DNA of 64,000 nt, from the NCBI GenBank assembly GCA_035689185.1, contig DASSLY010000069.1, positions 1-64,000 of the forward strand, in the 5' to 3' direction. Below, in pieces: positions 41,486 to 50,482 of this stretch. Made by a program: the position numbers and the translations under genes. Position 1 is the first letter of the stretch, and each line of letters begins with the position of its first letter. The notes beneath the pieces are model-generated. The model saw only the letters and a program-made list of their open reading frames with translations, ran no database searches and was not told where the DNA came from. This DNA comes from DASSLY01 sp035689185 (GTDB lineage: Bacteria; Actinomycetota; Actinomycetes; Actinomycetales; Dermatophilaceae).

Positions 41486-44400
41486 CGATCAACAACGACC
41501 TGTTCATCCGGCACCCGCTGAGCTTCGAGATTCCGAACGATGGTGTCACCAACGTCGACCGTCCCGAGGATTCCAACCAGTGGGACGTCCTCAAGTACGA
41601 GCTGGAGAGCTTCGTGTGCGAGGGCGAGTACGAGCACGGCCTCCAACGCATCCTCGACTCGTACACCGGCCACCGGAACCGGACGACGCAGCCTGCTGTG
41701 TGGGTCTCGGGCTTCTACGGCAGCGGTAAGTCCCACCTCGTCCGCGTGCTTCAGCACCTGTGGGCCGACACGAAGTTCCCGAATGGTGCGAGTGCGCGGG
41801 GCCTGACCAACATCCCGCAAGGCATCCAGGACCAGCTGACGGAGCTGACCACCCTCGGCCGCCGGGATGGCGCCGCACCGTGGGCCGCCGCAGGCGCGCT
41901 CGACCGCAGCGGAGACACCCTCAACTCGGTGTTCCTCTCCATCGTCCTCGGGGCGGCTGGACTGCCCACGCGTGTCGCGCCCGCCCAGGTGGCGCTGTGG
42001 CTCGCGAGCAAAGGTCACCTCGATGCCGTCCGTGACCACATCACGGCCAACGGCGGTGACTTCATCGAGGAGCTGGGCGAGTACAACCTCAGCACGCGGC
42101 TCGCGAACGCTATCCTCGCGTCCGACCCGGAGTTCGCCGCATCGGCGAAGGACGTGCGGGTGGCGCTTCGCAGCCAGTTCCCGCCGGACACGCGGTCGTA
42201 CTCCACGGACGAAACGATCGCGCTGCTCAAGAAGATCCTTGAGTACGTCGGTGATGGACAGATTCCGCCGTCGCTGATCGTCCTCGACGAAGTGCAGCAG
42301 TACGTCAGCGGCGACGGCGGCCGGGCGATGGAGGTGCAGAACCTCGTCGAGTCAGTATCGCGCGAACTCGACGGTCGGGTGCTGCTCGTCGCCACAGGTC
42401 AGCAGGAGCTGACGGCCGACTCGACGCTCCAGAAGATTCAGGACCGCTTCACAGTCAAGGTTGTGCTCAAGAACCAGGACGTCGATGCCGTCGTCCGCCG
42501 TGTCCTCCTCAGCAAGGAGCCCGCGAAGAAGCCCGGTCTCGACAGCACGCTGGCGTCGGTCGCCGGCCAGATCTCCCGACAGCTCATCGGGAGCAAGATT
42601 CAGCACACCACCGAGGACGACAAGGACCTCGCCGAGGACTACCCGCTTCTTCCCGTGCGCCGTCGATTCTGGGAGAGCGTGCTCCGCCAGGCCGACGCCG
42701 GCCGCGCCGGACAACTGCGCTCCCAGCTCCGCATCGTGCACGAGGCGAACCGCAAGGTCGCGCCCGAGTCGGTGGGCACCGTGGTTGGTGCCGACTTCCT
42801 CTACGCCCAGAAGAACGAGGACTTGAACGGCGCCGGGCTGCTCCTCAAAGAGACGCAGACTCTGATCCACGAGCAGGGTCAGAAGGATGCCCTGCGCGGG
42901 CGCATCCTTGGCCTCATCCACCTCATCGGCTTGCTCCCAACGACAGGCCACGGTGACATCGGCGTGCGCGCCACGGCAGACCACCTCGTCGACCTGCTCG
43001 TTGAAGACCTCGCCCACGACGGCGACCGGCTTCGGCAGGAAGTCACTGCCGTACTCGAAGCACTAGCCGAGGAGGGCGTGATCCAGCAGGACGGCGAGGA
43101 ATTCCGTCTTCAGACGAAGGCGGGCCGCGAGTGGGACGAGGCGTTCCGCAGGCACCACGCGCAGGTCACTGACAGTGAGGTGAGCACCGAGCGCGATTCG
43201 CTGTTGCTCTCGGAGGTCGGTCGGTCGCTGCCCGCTTCGATCCAGCAGGGGCGTGCCAAGGAGTCGCGCAAGCTTGCGCTGCACGCCGACGCCACGCTCC
43301 CGCCTGACTCAGACGCGATCCCGGTGTGGCTCCGCTCAGAGTGGGACGAAGGAATCACGGCGAAGCAGTTCGACGAGGCCGCCCGCAGCCTCGGCGTCGA
43401 CTCGCCGATTGTCCTCGTCCACCTCGCTCGTCTCCAGGCCCCTGCCTTCGCGGCGGCCGTCCGCAACAAGCTCGGCTCGCAGCGAGTAATCGACCAGCAG
43501 GGAATCCCGCAGGACGACGAGGGTAAGCAGGCCCGAAGCGCGATGCAGACGCGCCTCAACCGTGCAACGGACCAGGTGAACGCCCACGTTCGCGACGTCA
43601 TCTCCAAGGCGAACGTCCTCCTTGGCGGCGGCACGGCACCGAGCGGAGTCACTCTGCGCGAGAGGATCGCGGCGGGCGCACAGGATGCCGCGACCCGTCT
43701 CTTTCCGCGGTTCGCCGAGGCAGACGACTATCGCTGGCCGCTGGTCATCGCTAGGGTCAAGAACGGGTCGGCGGCAGATGCCCTCAAGGCCGTCCAACAC
43801 GACGCAGACCCCGAGCAGCACCGCGTCGTCAAGGAAGTGCTGAGCCACATCGGTTCGGCGGGAACCTCCGCGAGCGAGGTTGACAAGGCGGTCACGTCGA
43901 AGCCGCTCGGCTGGCCGAGGGACGCGCTCATGGCCGCCCTTGGTGTACTCCTCGACACCGGGGTGATCCGAGCGACGCTCAACGGAAGCGATGCAACTAC
44001 TGCCGACGTACTCAAGCAGACCCGCCTCGGCAATGTGCAGCTCCGCCGGGAAGTAACAGTGCTCAAGCCCGCTGAGAAGATCCAGGCGCGCCAGGTGCTG
44101 AGCACCCTCGGCTTCCCGACCGACAACAATGGACTCGTCTCGGCCGTCGAACAGGCCATCAAGTCGCTCATCGATCGCGCGAAGGACGTGAGCGGACCCG
44201 CACCGCTTCCGGACATCAGCGTCCCGAGCAACATCCAGGTCATCATCAGCAGCTCCGGCAACGACCGCGTGCACGCCCTGTTGGGCGCGAAAGGCGACCT
44301 CACGAGCTTCAACGAAAAGCTCGCGCAGTATGAGCGGCGGCGCAAGAGCCGGGCGCCTTCGCTGGAACTGGCGCGTGCGCTTGCCACGTCCTCCTCGGGG

Positions 44401-44937
44401 CTCGATGCCGCAGCGGCGGCCCGTAACCGCTTTGAGGCACTGGTCGTGAGCCGCGACCTCCTCGCCGAGGCCGACCCTGTCTCCCCGATCGTCAAGGAAC
44501 TGGCTGACGCGCTCCGCGACGCGGTCCACGCAGCTGCGGGCGCTCTGATCGCTGCTCGCAAGGAGGCCGTCGAGCGTCTGGAACAGCAGTCGGCATGGAA
44601 GGCGCTCGACCAGGCGCAGCGCGAAGAACTCCTTGGGGCAAATCACCTCACGGAAGAGCCTGAGCCGAACCTGGCTGATCCTTCGGCTGTGCTGGCGGCA
44701 GCCCAGGCGCGCCCCCTGCAGGGATGGACCGCCGAGCTGGACGCGATCCCGCAGCGCGCCTCACGCGCACTGGAGGCCGCCCTCCGGCTCACGACCCCTG
44801 CGGCGACGACCGCCACGGTCACTGTCTCGACGGCGAGCCTGAGCAGCCCAGACGAGGTTGAGCGGTACATCGACGATCTGCGCACGAAACTCCTCGATGC
44901 CCTGAGCAGCAATGACACCGTCGTGGTGAGGGCCTGA
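41482..44937 (+). CDS. brxC: BREX ATPase BrxC
   Basis: Encodes 1151 residues from a GTG overlapping the brxB stop. An AAA-type ATPase with Walker A GFYGSGKSHL at residues 77-86 and Walker B SLIVLDEVQQYV near residue 265. The remainder is helical and without recognised catalytic motifs, as in BrxC/PglY-type proteins. It is essential in known type I BREX systems and is 2 bp from pglX. The size matches the family. Confidence 0.95.
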   Translation: MTINNDLFIRHPLSFEIPNDGVTNVDRPEDSNQWDVLKYELESFVCEGEYEHGLQRILDSYTGHRNRTTQPAVWVSGFYGSGKSHLVRVLQHLWADTKFPNGASARGLTNIPQGIQDQLTELTTLGRRDGAAPWAAAGALDRSGDTLNSVFLSIVLGAAGLPTRVAPAQVALWLASKGHLDAVRDHITANGGDFIEELGEYNLSTRLANAILASDPEFAASAKDVRVALRSQFPPDTRSYSTDETIALLKKILEYVGDGQIPPSLIVLDEVQQYVSGDGGRAMEVQNLVESVSRELDGRVLLVATGQQELTADSTLQKIQDRFTVKVVLKNQDVDAVVRRVLLSKEPAKKPGLDSTLASVAGQISRQLIGSKIQHTTEDDKDLAEDYPLLPVRRRFWESVLRQADAGRAGQLRSQLRIVHEANRKVAPESVGTVVGADFLYAQKNEDLNGAGLLLKETQTLIHEQGQKDALRGRILGLIHLIGLLPTTGHGDIGVRATADHLVDLLVEDLAHDGDRLRQEVTAVLEALAEEGVIQQDGEEFRLQTKAGREWDEAFRRHHAQVTDSEVSTERDSLLLSEVGRSLPASIQQGRAKESRKLALHADATLPPDSDAIPVWLRSEWDEGITAKQFDEAARSLGVDSPIVLVHLARLQAPAFAAAVRNKLGSQRVIDQQGIPQDDEGKQARSAMQTRLNRATDQVNAHVRDVISKANVLLGGGTAPSGVTLRERIAAGAQDAATRLFPRFAEADDYRWPLVIARVKNGSAADALKAVQHDADPEQHRVVKEVLSHIGSAGTSASEVDKAVTSKPLGWPRDALMAALGVLLDTGVIRATLNGSDATTADVLKQTRLGNVQLRREVTVLKPAEKIQARQVLSTLGFPTDNNGLVSAVEQAIKSLIDRAKDVSGPAPLPDISVPSNIQVIISSSGNDRVHALLGAKGDLTSFNEKLAQYERRRKSRAPSLELARALATSSSGLDAAAAARNRFEALVVSRDLLAEADPVSPIVKELADALRDAVHAAAGALIAARKEAVERLEQQSAWKALDQAQREELLGANHLTEEPEPNLADPSAVLAAAQARPLQGWTAELDAIPQRASRALEAALRLTTPAATTATVTVSTASLSSPDEVERYIDDLRTKLLDALSSNDTVVVRA

Positions 44938-44939
44938 CC

Positions 44940-47900
44940 ATGACCACGGCAACGATCACCGTCCTGAACTCTGACCAACGGCGTTTCCTCGACGCCCAGA
45001 CGCAACGCGCCCGCGAGGCGGCACAGCGCGCAGCCGAAGACGCACTGCGCGCACTCGCGGTCGGCGAGCCAAGCCGACCGGCCTACCTGAGCGACGAACA
45101 GAACAAGGTTCGCTTGGCGCTACGCGACAAGGCCCGGCAACTCGGCGATGACACCTCCCGAGTGAGCGCGCCGCTCACCAACCTGATCCATGACCTCGCC
45201 TATGAGCAGTGGCACCGCTTGCTGTTCGCGCGCTTCCTGGAAGTCAACGGACTCCTGCGACACGCCGAGTACCGCGACATCCCGTTGTCCTTGGAGGACT
45301 GCGGCGACCTTGCGTCCGACCTCGGCGAGCCCGACGCGTGGGCCGTCGCCGCTCGCTTCGCGTCGGAGATCCTGCCCGGTGTGTTCCGCCTGACCGACCC
45401 TGCGGTGCAGGTGCGATTCGCGGCCGAACACCGGAACGCGTTGGAGCGTCTTCTGCTGGATATCCCGGCGGAGGTGTTCACGACCGAAGACGCGCTCGGA
45501 TGGGTCTACCAGTTCTGGCAGACGGCCGAGAAGAAGCGGGTGAACGACTCCGGCGTCAAGATCGGCGGTGCCGACCTCTCGCCCGTGACACAGTTGTTCA
45601 CCGAGAATTACATGGTCCGCTTCCTGCTGGAGAACTCCCTTGGCGCATGGTGGGCGGCGCGGTACCCCGAGTCGCCGCTCATTGGAGCCTGGGAGTATCT
45701 CCGCCGCAACGAGGATGGCACTCCCGCCGCGGGCTCGTTCAGCGACTGGCCCGAGTGCGCCGCCGACGTGACCGTGATGGACCCCTGCTGCGGCTCCGGT
45801 CACTTCCTCGTCGCCATGTTCGGCATGCTCTGGCGCATGCGCGCCGAGGAAGAAGGCATCACGCCGGCCGAGGCACAAGACGCCGTGCTCCGCGACAACA
45901 TCCACGGCCTCGAACTCGACCCACGCTGCACCCAGATCGCGACATTCAATGTTGCTCTGGAAGCCTGGAAGCAGGGCGGTTTTCGTGACCTGCCCGCTCC
46001 GCAGATCGCCTGCTCAGGTGTACCCGTACGTGGTTCGCGACATGATTGGGAAACGCTCGCAGGCGACGACGCCCATCTCGGTCAAGCAATGGCGCGTCTC
46101 CACTCACTCTTCCGTGACGCAGACACACTTGGATCGCTCATCAATCCTCGCCCGACGAACAGTGGTGGTGGTCTGTTCGGTGCCGATCTACTTCTGGGTG
46201 TGACGCCTGGCGACCTTCGTGCCCTGCTTGCCGATGCACTTCGCACGGAGCGACAGGATGACACTGTTCTTGGGCACGCCGCAGATGAGGTTGTTCACGC
46301 GGTGGGACTGCTCTCGCAGCAGTACACGCTGGTCGCCACGAACCCGCCCTACCTGACGCGCGGTTCGATGGATACGCGGCTCCAGAACTATGTGGACATC
46401 CACCATCCGAACGCGCGCGCAGACATTGCGACGGCATTCATCGAGAGAGGGCTCGATTTCCTGGCTCCGGGTGGATCGCTCGCCGTCGTCTCTCCACAAG
46501 CGTGGCAGTTGCTCACGTCTTATGCCGATCTCCGATCGGAACTGCTGCGGAGCTACCGCTTCGATACAGTTGCCCGCCTTGGATCGGGGGCGTTCCGGCA
46601 GATTTCGGGCGAAGTAGTCAAGGTGACGCTCAGCATCATCTCTGCGACTGAGCCGACGCCAAACCACGCCTTCGTCGGGTTGATGGCGCATCAGACGGCG
46701 GGCGCGGATGCGAAGGCGACAGCGCTGCGAACCCAAGGTGCGCTCGAAGCGTTCCAGTCGAGTCAATTGAAGAATCCGGATAGTCGCATCACGCTGACCT
46801 ACATCGAACCTGGGACCCTGCTTGCTCGGTATGCCGACGGTCTTCAAGGGATCAAGACCGGCGACGACCCGCGCTTCCGTCGGTGCTTCTGGGAGATCGA
46901 CGACGTCGCGCAGTCGACGTGGAGTCATTTCCTGTCCTCTGTTCCAGCAACCGTCCCGTATGGCGGGCGAAGTTACGTCGTGCACTGGGAGAAGGGCGCC
47001 GGTGCGATGGCGCAGAGCAGCGGCGCCCGAATTGTTGGAAGGAGTGCATGGGGTAAGCGTGGCGTCTTGGTGAGCCAGATGAGCCGGACGCTGCCCGTGA
47101 CCATGTATACGGGCGAGCTCTTCGATACGAACGCGTCGCCCATCGTTCCGCACGATCCTCAGGATCTGGGTGCGATTTGGGCATACTGCTCAAGCGCGGA
47201 GTTCGCTGAAGACGTCCGGGACATCGATGACTCGCTCAAGGTCACGAACTCAACGCTTGTGAAGGTCGCGTTCGAGCGGGACCGCTGGAGGAAGGTGTCC
47301 GCTGAGATGGGCCCACTTCCAGTCCCTCGCTCCGATGACCCAACTCAGTGGCTCTTCACGGGCGAAGTTATTACCGCTGAGCAACCGCTCCAGGTCGCGG
47401 TAGCACGAGTCCTCGGCTATCGCTGGCCCAGCCAAGGGGAAGACAGTCTCCAGAGATTCCAGGATACTGACGGTATCGCGGCGCTCGTTTCGCTTCCGGG
47501 CGAGCCGGATCTGGTCACACGGCTTCGCGAACTCCTCTCTGCGGCGTACGGCGCCGAATGGTCCAGCACCTTCGAACGTGCTTTGGTGAACAACGCTGGC
47601 GGGACGAATGGCAGGCTTGAGGACTGGCTTCGTGACGCCTTCTTTGCCCAACACTCGAAGTTATTCGGAAACCGTCCGTTTCTGTGGCAGATCTGGGACG
47701 GTCGGAGCGATGGATTCTCGGCGATCGTCAACTACCACAAGCTTGATCGCCGCACGCTCGAGAAACTGACGTTCACGTCGCTGGGTGCATGGATCGACCG
47801 GCAGAAGCACGAAGTCCGCGCAGAGCGGGCTGGGGCCGACGCTCGGCTTGCCGCCGCTGAGGAACTCCAGCGCAGGCTCAAGCTCATCCTCGAAGGCGCA

Positions 47901-48152
47901 CCGCCCTACGACGTGTACGTGCGGTGGAAGCCCATGGCCGAGCAGCCGATCGGCTGGGAGCCTGACCTCGACGATGGCGTGCGCCTCAACATCCGGCCGT
48001 TCGTGACTGCCGGTGTGCTCCGGGCGAAGGTGAACGTGCACTGGAAGAAGGACCGCGGGACGAACCCCGACGGATCGGAGCGGTACAACGATCTGCACCC
48101 AACGCTCGACGAGCGCCGCGCAGCCCGGCGTGAGGCGGAGGCTGCCGGATGA
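44940..48152 (+). CDS. pglX: BREX adenine-specific methyltransferase PglX
   Basis: Encodes 1070 residues. The SAM-binding motif I is DPCCGSGHFLV near residue 281, and the catalytic N6-adenine motif IV is NPPYLTR near residue 468. PglX marks host DNA at the non-palindromic BREX site and confers self-recognition. The part from about 45950 to 47750 (residues ~340-935) is visibly less GC-rich at codon third positions than its flanks, as if the target-recognition region had been exchanged. The gene overlaps pglZ by ATGA. Confidence 0.95.
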   Translation: MTTATITVLNSDQRRFLDAQTQRAREAAQRAAEDALRALAVGEPSRPAYLSDEQNKVRLALRDKARQLGDDTSRVSAPLTNLIHDLAYEQWHRLLFARFLEVNGLLRHAEYRDIPLSLEDCGDLASDLGEPDAWAVAARFASEILPGVFRLTDPAVQVRFAAEHRNALERLLLDIPAEVFTTEDALGWVYQFWQTAEKKRVNDSGVKIGGADLSPVTQLFTENYMVRFLLENSLGAWWAARYPESPLIGAWEYLRRNEDGTPAAGSFSDWPECAADVTVMDPCCGSGHFLVAMFGMLWRMRAEEEGITPAEAQDAVLRDNIHGLELDPRCTQIATFNVALEAWKQGGFRDLPAPQIACSGVPVRGSRHDWETLAGDDAHLGQAMARLHSLFRDADTLGSLINPRPTNSGGGLFGADLLLGVTPGDLRALLADALRTERQDDTVLGHAADEVVHAVGLLSQQYTLVATNPPYLTRGSMDTRLQNYVDIHHPNARADIATAFIERGLDFLAPGGSLAVVSPQAWQLLTSYADLRSELLRSYRFDTVARLGSGAFRQISGEVVKVTLSIISATEPTPNHAFVGLMAHQTAGADAKATALRTQGALEAFQSSQLKNPDSRITLTYIEPGTLLARYADGLQGIKTGDDPRFRRCFWEIDDVAQSTWSHFLSSVPATVPYGGRSYVVHWEKGAGAMAQSSGARIVGRSAWGKRGVLVSQMSRTLPVTMYTGELFDTNASPIVPHDPQDLGAIWAYCSSAEFAEDVRDIDDSLKVTNSTLVKVAFERDRWRKVSAEMGPLPVPRSDDPTQWLFTGEVITAEQPLQVAVARVLGYRWPSQGEDSLQRFQDTDGIAALVSLPGEPDLVTRLRELLSAAYGAEWSSTFERALVNNAGGTNGRLEDWLRDAFFAQHSKLFGNRPFLWQIWDGRSDGFSAIVNYHKLDRRTLEKLTFTSLGAWIDRQKHEVRAERAGADARLAAAEELQRRLKLILEGAPPYDVYVRWKPMAEQPIGWEPDLDDGVRLNIRPFVTAGVLRAKVNVHWKKDRGTNPDGSERYNDLHPTLDERRAARREAEAAG

Positions 48153-50482
48153 CGCTCGTTCGTGCCGTTGTTGCCAAGGCGCTCCGCGACGCCGCCGCAT
48201 TCAACGCGGCGGCCAACTCTGCCCCTGCGGCCGTGCTGTGGGCCGACCCCGATCGCACGTGGGAGCCGGTCATCCGCAGCCTCCAGGAGGCGGTGCCTAT
48301 CCTCGTTCTCGGCGAGTACGACCCCGCAACCGCACAGGGTCCGGCGCTCTGGGTTCGAGCCGTTCTTTCCTCACCCGAGTCAGCCGAACTACCGGCCTAC
48401 GTTGCGCAGCGCGATGAGCGCAACCCGTGGGTGATCTACCTGCCCGGGGTCAGCAGAGGCTCCGTGGCCGAGGCGTCCGCTCTTGCCGACTCGCTCGCGC
48501 CGCTGGCGGAAGTCGCGATCCGGTCCAACTGGTGGCCGTCCGCACTCGGCCAGACGCCGTGGACGCCGCACTCGTTCCTCGCGTCAAAGCAGGGTGCAGG
48601 GCTCGACATCGCGGGCGATGCCGCGACGAGGGCCGCCCTCGCGCAGGTACTGGACAAGATCTTCTTCGAGGACATTGACGACCTCAAGCGCATGGGCCGA
48701 CTCGACTCGTCGCGCCTGCACCACTTCGTTCTCGATGACTCGGTGCGTACCCTCCTCGAATGGATGAACGACCCAGACATTGTGCGAGCCTCACTCGAAG
48801 GCGCGCGATGGCAGGCCCTCATCGCCTCCTGCAAGTCCGTCTACGGCTTTAGCCCCGAGAAGGACGGCCCGCTCACCGCGGCGAGCAGGCTCGGAAGCCG
48901 AACCGGAGAGTGGAGCGCGGTTTGGCAGCGGTTCGCCGAAAACCCCGCCCGCTATCCGAGCATCCCCGCACTCCTCGACCAGGCTCGTCCCTCGGTCGTG
49001 CCGCTCTTCGGAGACACCGAACTGCATCCCGACTCCTGGCCCTCGTGGAATCGGGACCAGGAAGAGGCGTTGCGAACCGCGCTCGGTGCGCTCGCGACAC
49101 ACCATGACCCACGAGGACGGATCGTCGGACTTGCTGGCGCACACTCGGCGCGGGAAGACAACGTCTGGGCCACTCTCGGGCTGGCACCGCTCGCGCGTGC
49201 TGTCGGGTACCTGGCCGAACTTGCAGATCGCGTTGCTACCGCCTCGTCGGCGACAGACCTCAAGACTCAAGTCGCCTGGTACGGCGATGAAGGACACACG
49301 ATCGACGACCTCGCTCTGCGGGCGATCTCGGCGGCCAAGAGCGCGCAAGACAGGGCCGCCATATCGGCTGCGCTTGGCGCGCTCTACGACCCCTGGGTGG
49401 ACCGGTCGGCGCGGGCGTTCCAGAAGGCTGCGGTAAGCAGTTACTCCGGGCAGACTGGCCTCGACATCGGAGCGGAAACCGCCGTCGTCTACGTCGACGC
49501 GCTGCGCGTCGACCTGGCCGCACGCGTGGCGAGGCGGCTGTCGCCCCTCGTCGCTGCTGTCGAGACACGGTTGGCCGCATTCCCCAGCCTGACACCGACC
49601 GGGCAGCCGGCGGTCGCCCCCATCGCGGTCACCACGGGCGGCGGCACAGCCTTCGACGCTGCCGACGATCAGGGCCGATCCCTCAAGGGTGCGGTTCTGC
49701 GCTCGGCACTCGCGAGCGCGAACGTTCAGTTCCTTGAGTGGGACGCCGCCGAGGTCGGAGATCCCAGCGGAAAGGCTTGGACGCAGACGAACTCGATCGA
49801 CTCGCTCGGCCACTCGCATGGGCACGCTCTCGCCGATCTCGTCGACCAACAGCTCGACCTCGTCGCCGAGCGCGTTCGCGCTCTGCTCGACGCTGGGTGG
49901 CGGAAGGTTGTCATCGTCACCGATCACGGGTTTCTCTTACCCGGGCGGCCAGCGCAGAAGGTCAACCTGCCGCTACAGGTCACCGAAGGTGACGCGGCAC
50001 GCAAGCCGCGTGTGGCACGGTTGAAGGCGGCTGCGGCGCGCCCGGACTTCCCAATCCTGCGCTGGACGTGGGACTCGTCCGTCGACATGGTAAGTGCACC
50101 GGGAGCCGCGGCGTTCGAGGCGGGCCGTCTGTACGAGCACGGCGGGTTGAGCCTCCAAGAGTGTGTGATTCCCGTTGTCACGGTCACGCGCGGCGACACG
50201 GGCATAGCGCCCGTGCAAATCGAGGCTGTCCGGTGGACCGGACAGCGATGCCGCATCGACTACGGCCCAGCCGAGGCCGACATCGTCGCCGAGATTCGCC
50301 TCCGACCCGCCGACGCGTCGAGCACCGTCGGTGGCCCGAAGCCGCCCGCAGAGCCGGGCGAAGTCAAGGTGCTCGTCGATGAGGAGGAGGCCCCCGCTGG
50401 GGCGGTCGCGTGGGTCGTGTTCCTTGACCCGAACGGCGTGGTCGTAGCTCAGACACAAACCACGGTGGGAGGTACCGAATGA
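48149..50482 (+). CDS. pglZ: BREX phosphatase-like protein PglZ
   Basis: Encodes 777 residues. The PglZ alkaline-phosphatase-like core has the metal-binding motifs VVYVDALRVDL (near residue 447) and VIVTDHGFLLPG (near 588). N-terminal regions are helical. A beta-rich C-terminal domain is present (QIEAVRWTGQRCRIDYG). PglZ is the defining gene of BREX. The ATG overlaps pglX and its stop overlaps brxL, so the chain is translationally coupled. Confidence 0.95.
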   Translation: MTLVRAVVAKALRDAAAFNAAANSAPAAVLWADPDRTWEPVIRSLQEAVPILVLGEYDPATAQGPALWVRAVLSSPESAELPAYVAQRDERNPWVIYLPGVSRGSVAEASALADSLAPLAEVAIRSNWWPSALGQTPWTPHSFLASKQGAGLDIAGDAATRAALAQVLDKIFFEDIDDLKRMGRLDSSRLHHFVLDDSVRTLLEWMNDPDIVRASLEGARWQALIASCKSVYGFSPEKDGPLTAASRLGSRTGEWSAVWQRFAENPARYPSIPALLDQARPSVVPLFGDTELHPDSWPSWNRDQEEALRTALGALATHHDPRGRIVGLAGAHSAREDNVWATLGLAPLARAVGYLAELADRVATASSATDLKTQVAWYGDEGHTIDDLALRAISAAKSAQDRAAISAALGALYDPWVDRSARAFQKAAVSSYSGQTGLDIGAETAVVYVDALRVDLAARVARRLSPLVAAVETRLAAFPSLTPTGQPAVAPIAVTTGGGTAFDAADDQGRSLKGAVLRSALASANVQFLEWDAAEVGDPSGKAWTQTNSIDSLGHSHGHALADLVDQQLDLVAERVRALLDAGWRKVVIVTDHGFLLPGRPAQKVNLPLQVTEGDAARKPRVARLKAAAARPDFPILRWTWDSSVDMVSAPGAAAFEAGRLYEHGGLSLQECVIPVVTVTRGDTGIAPVQIEAVRWTGQRCRIDYGPAEADIVAEIRLRPADASSTVGGPKPPAEPGEVKVLVDEEEAPAGAVAWVVFLDPNGVVVAQTQTTVGGTE

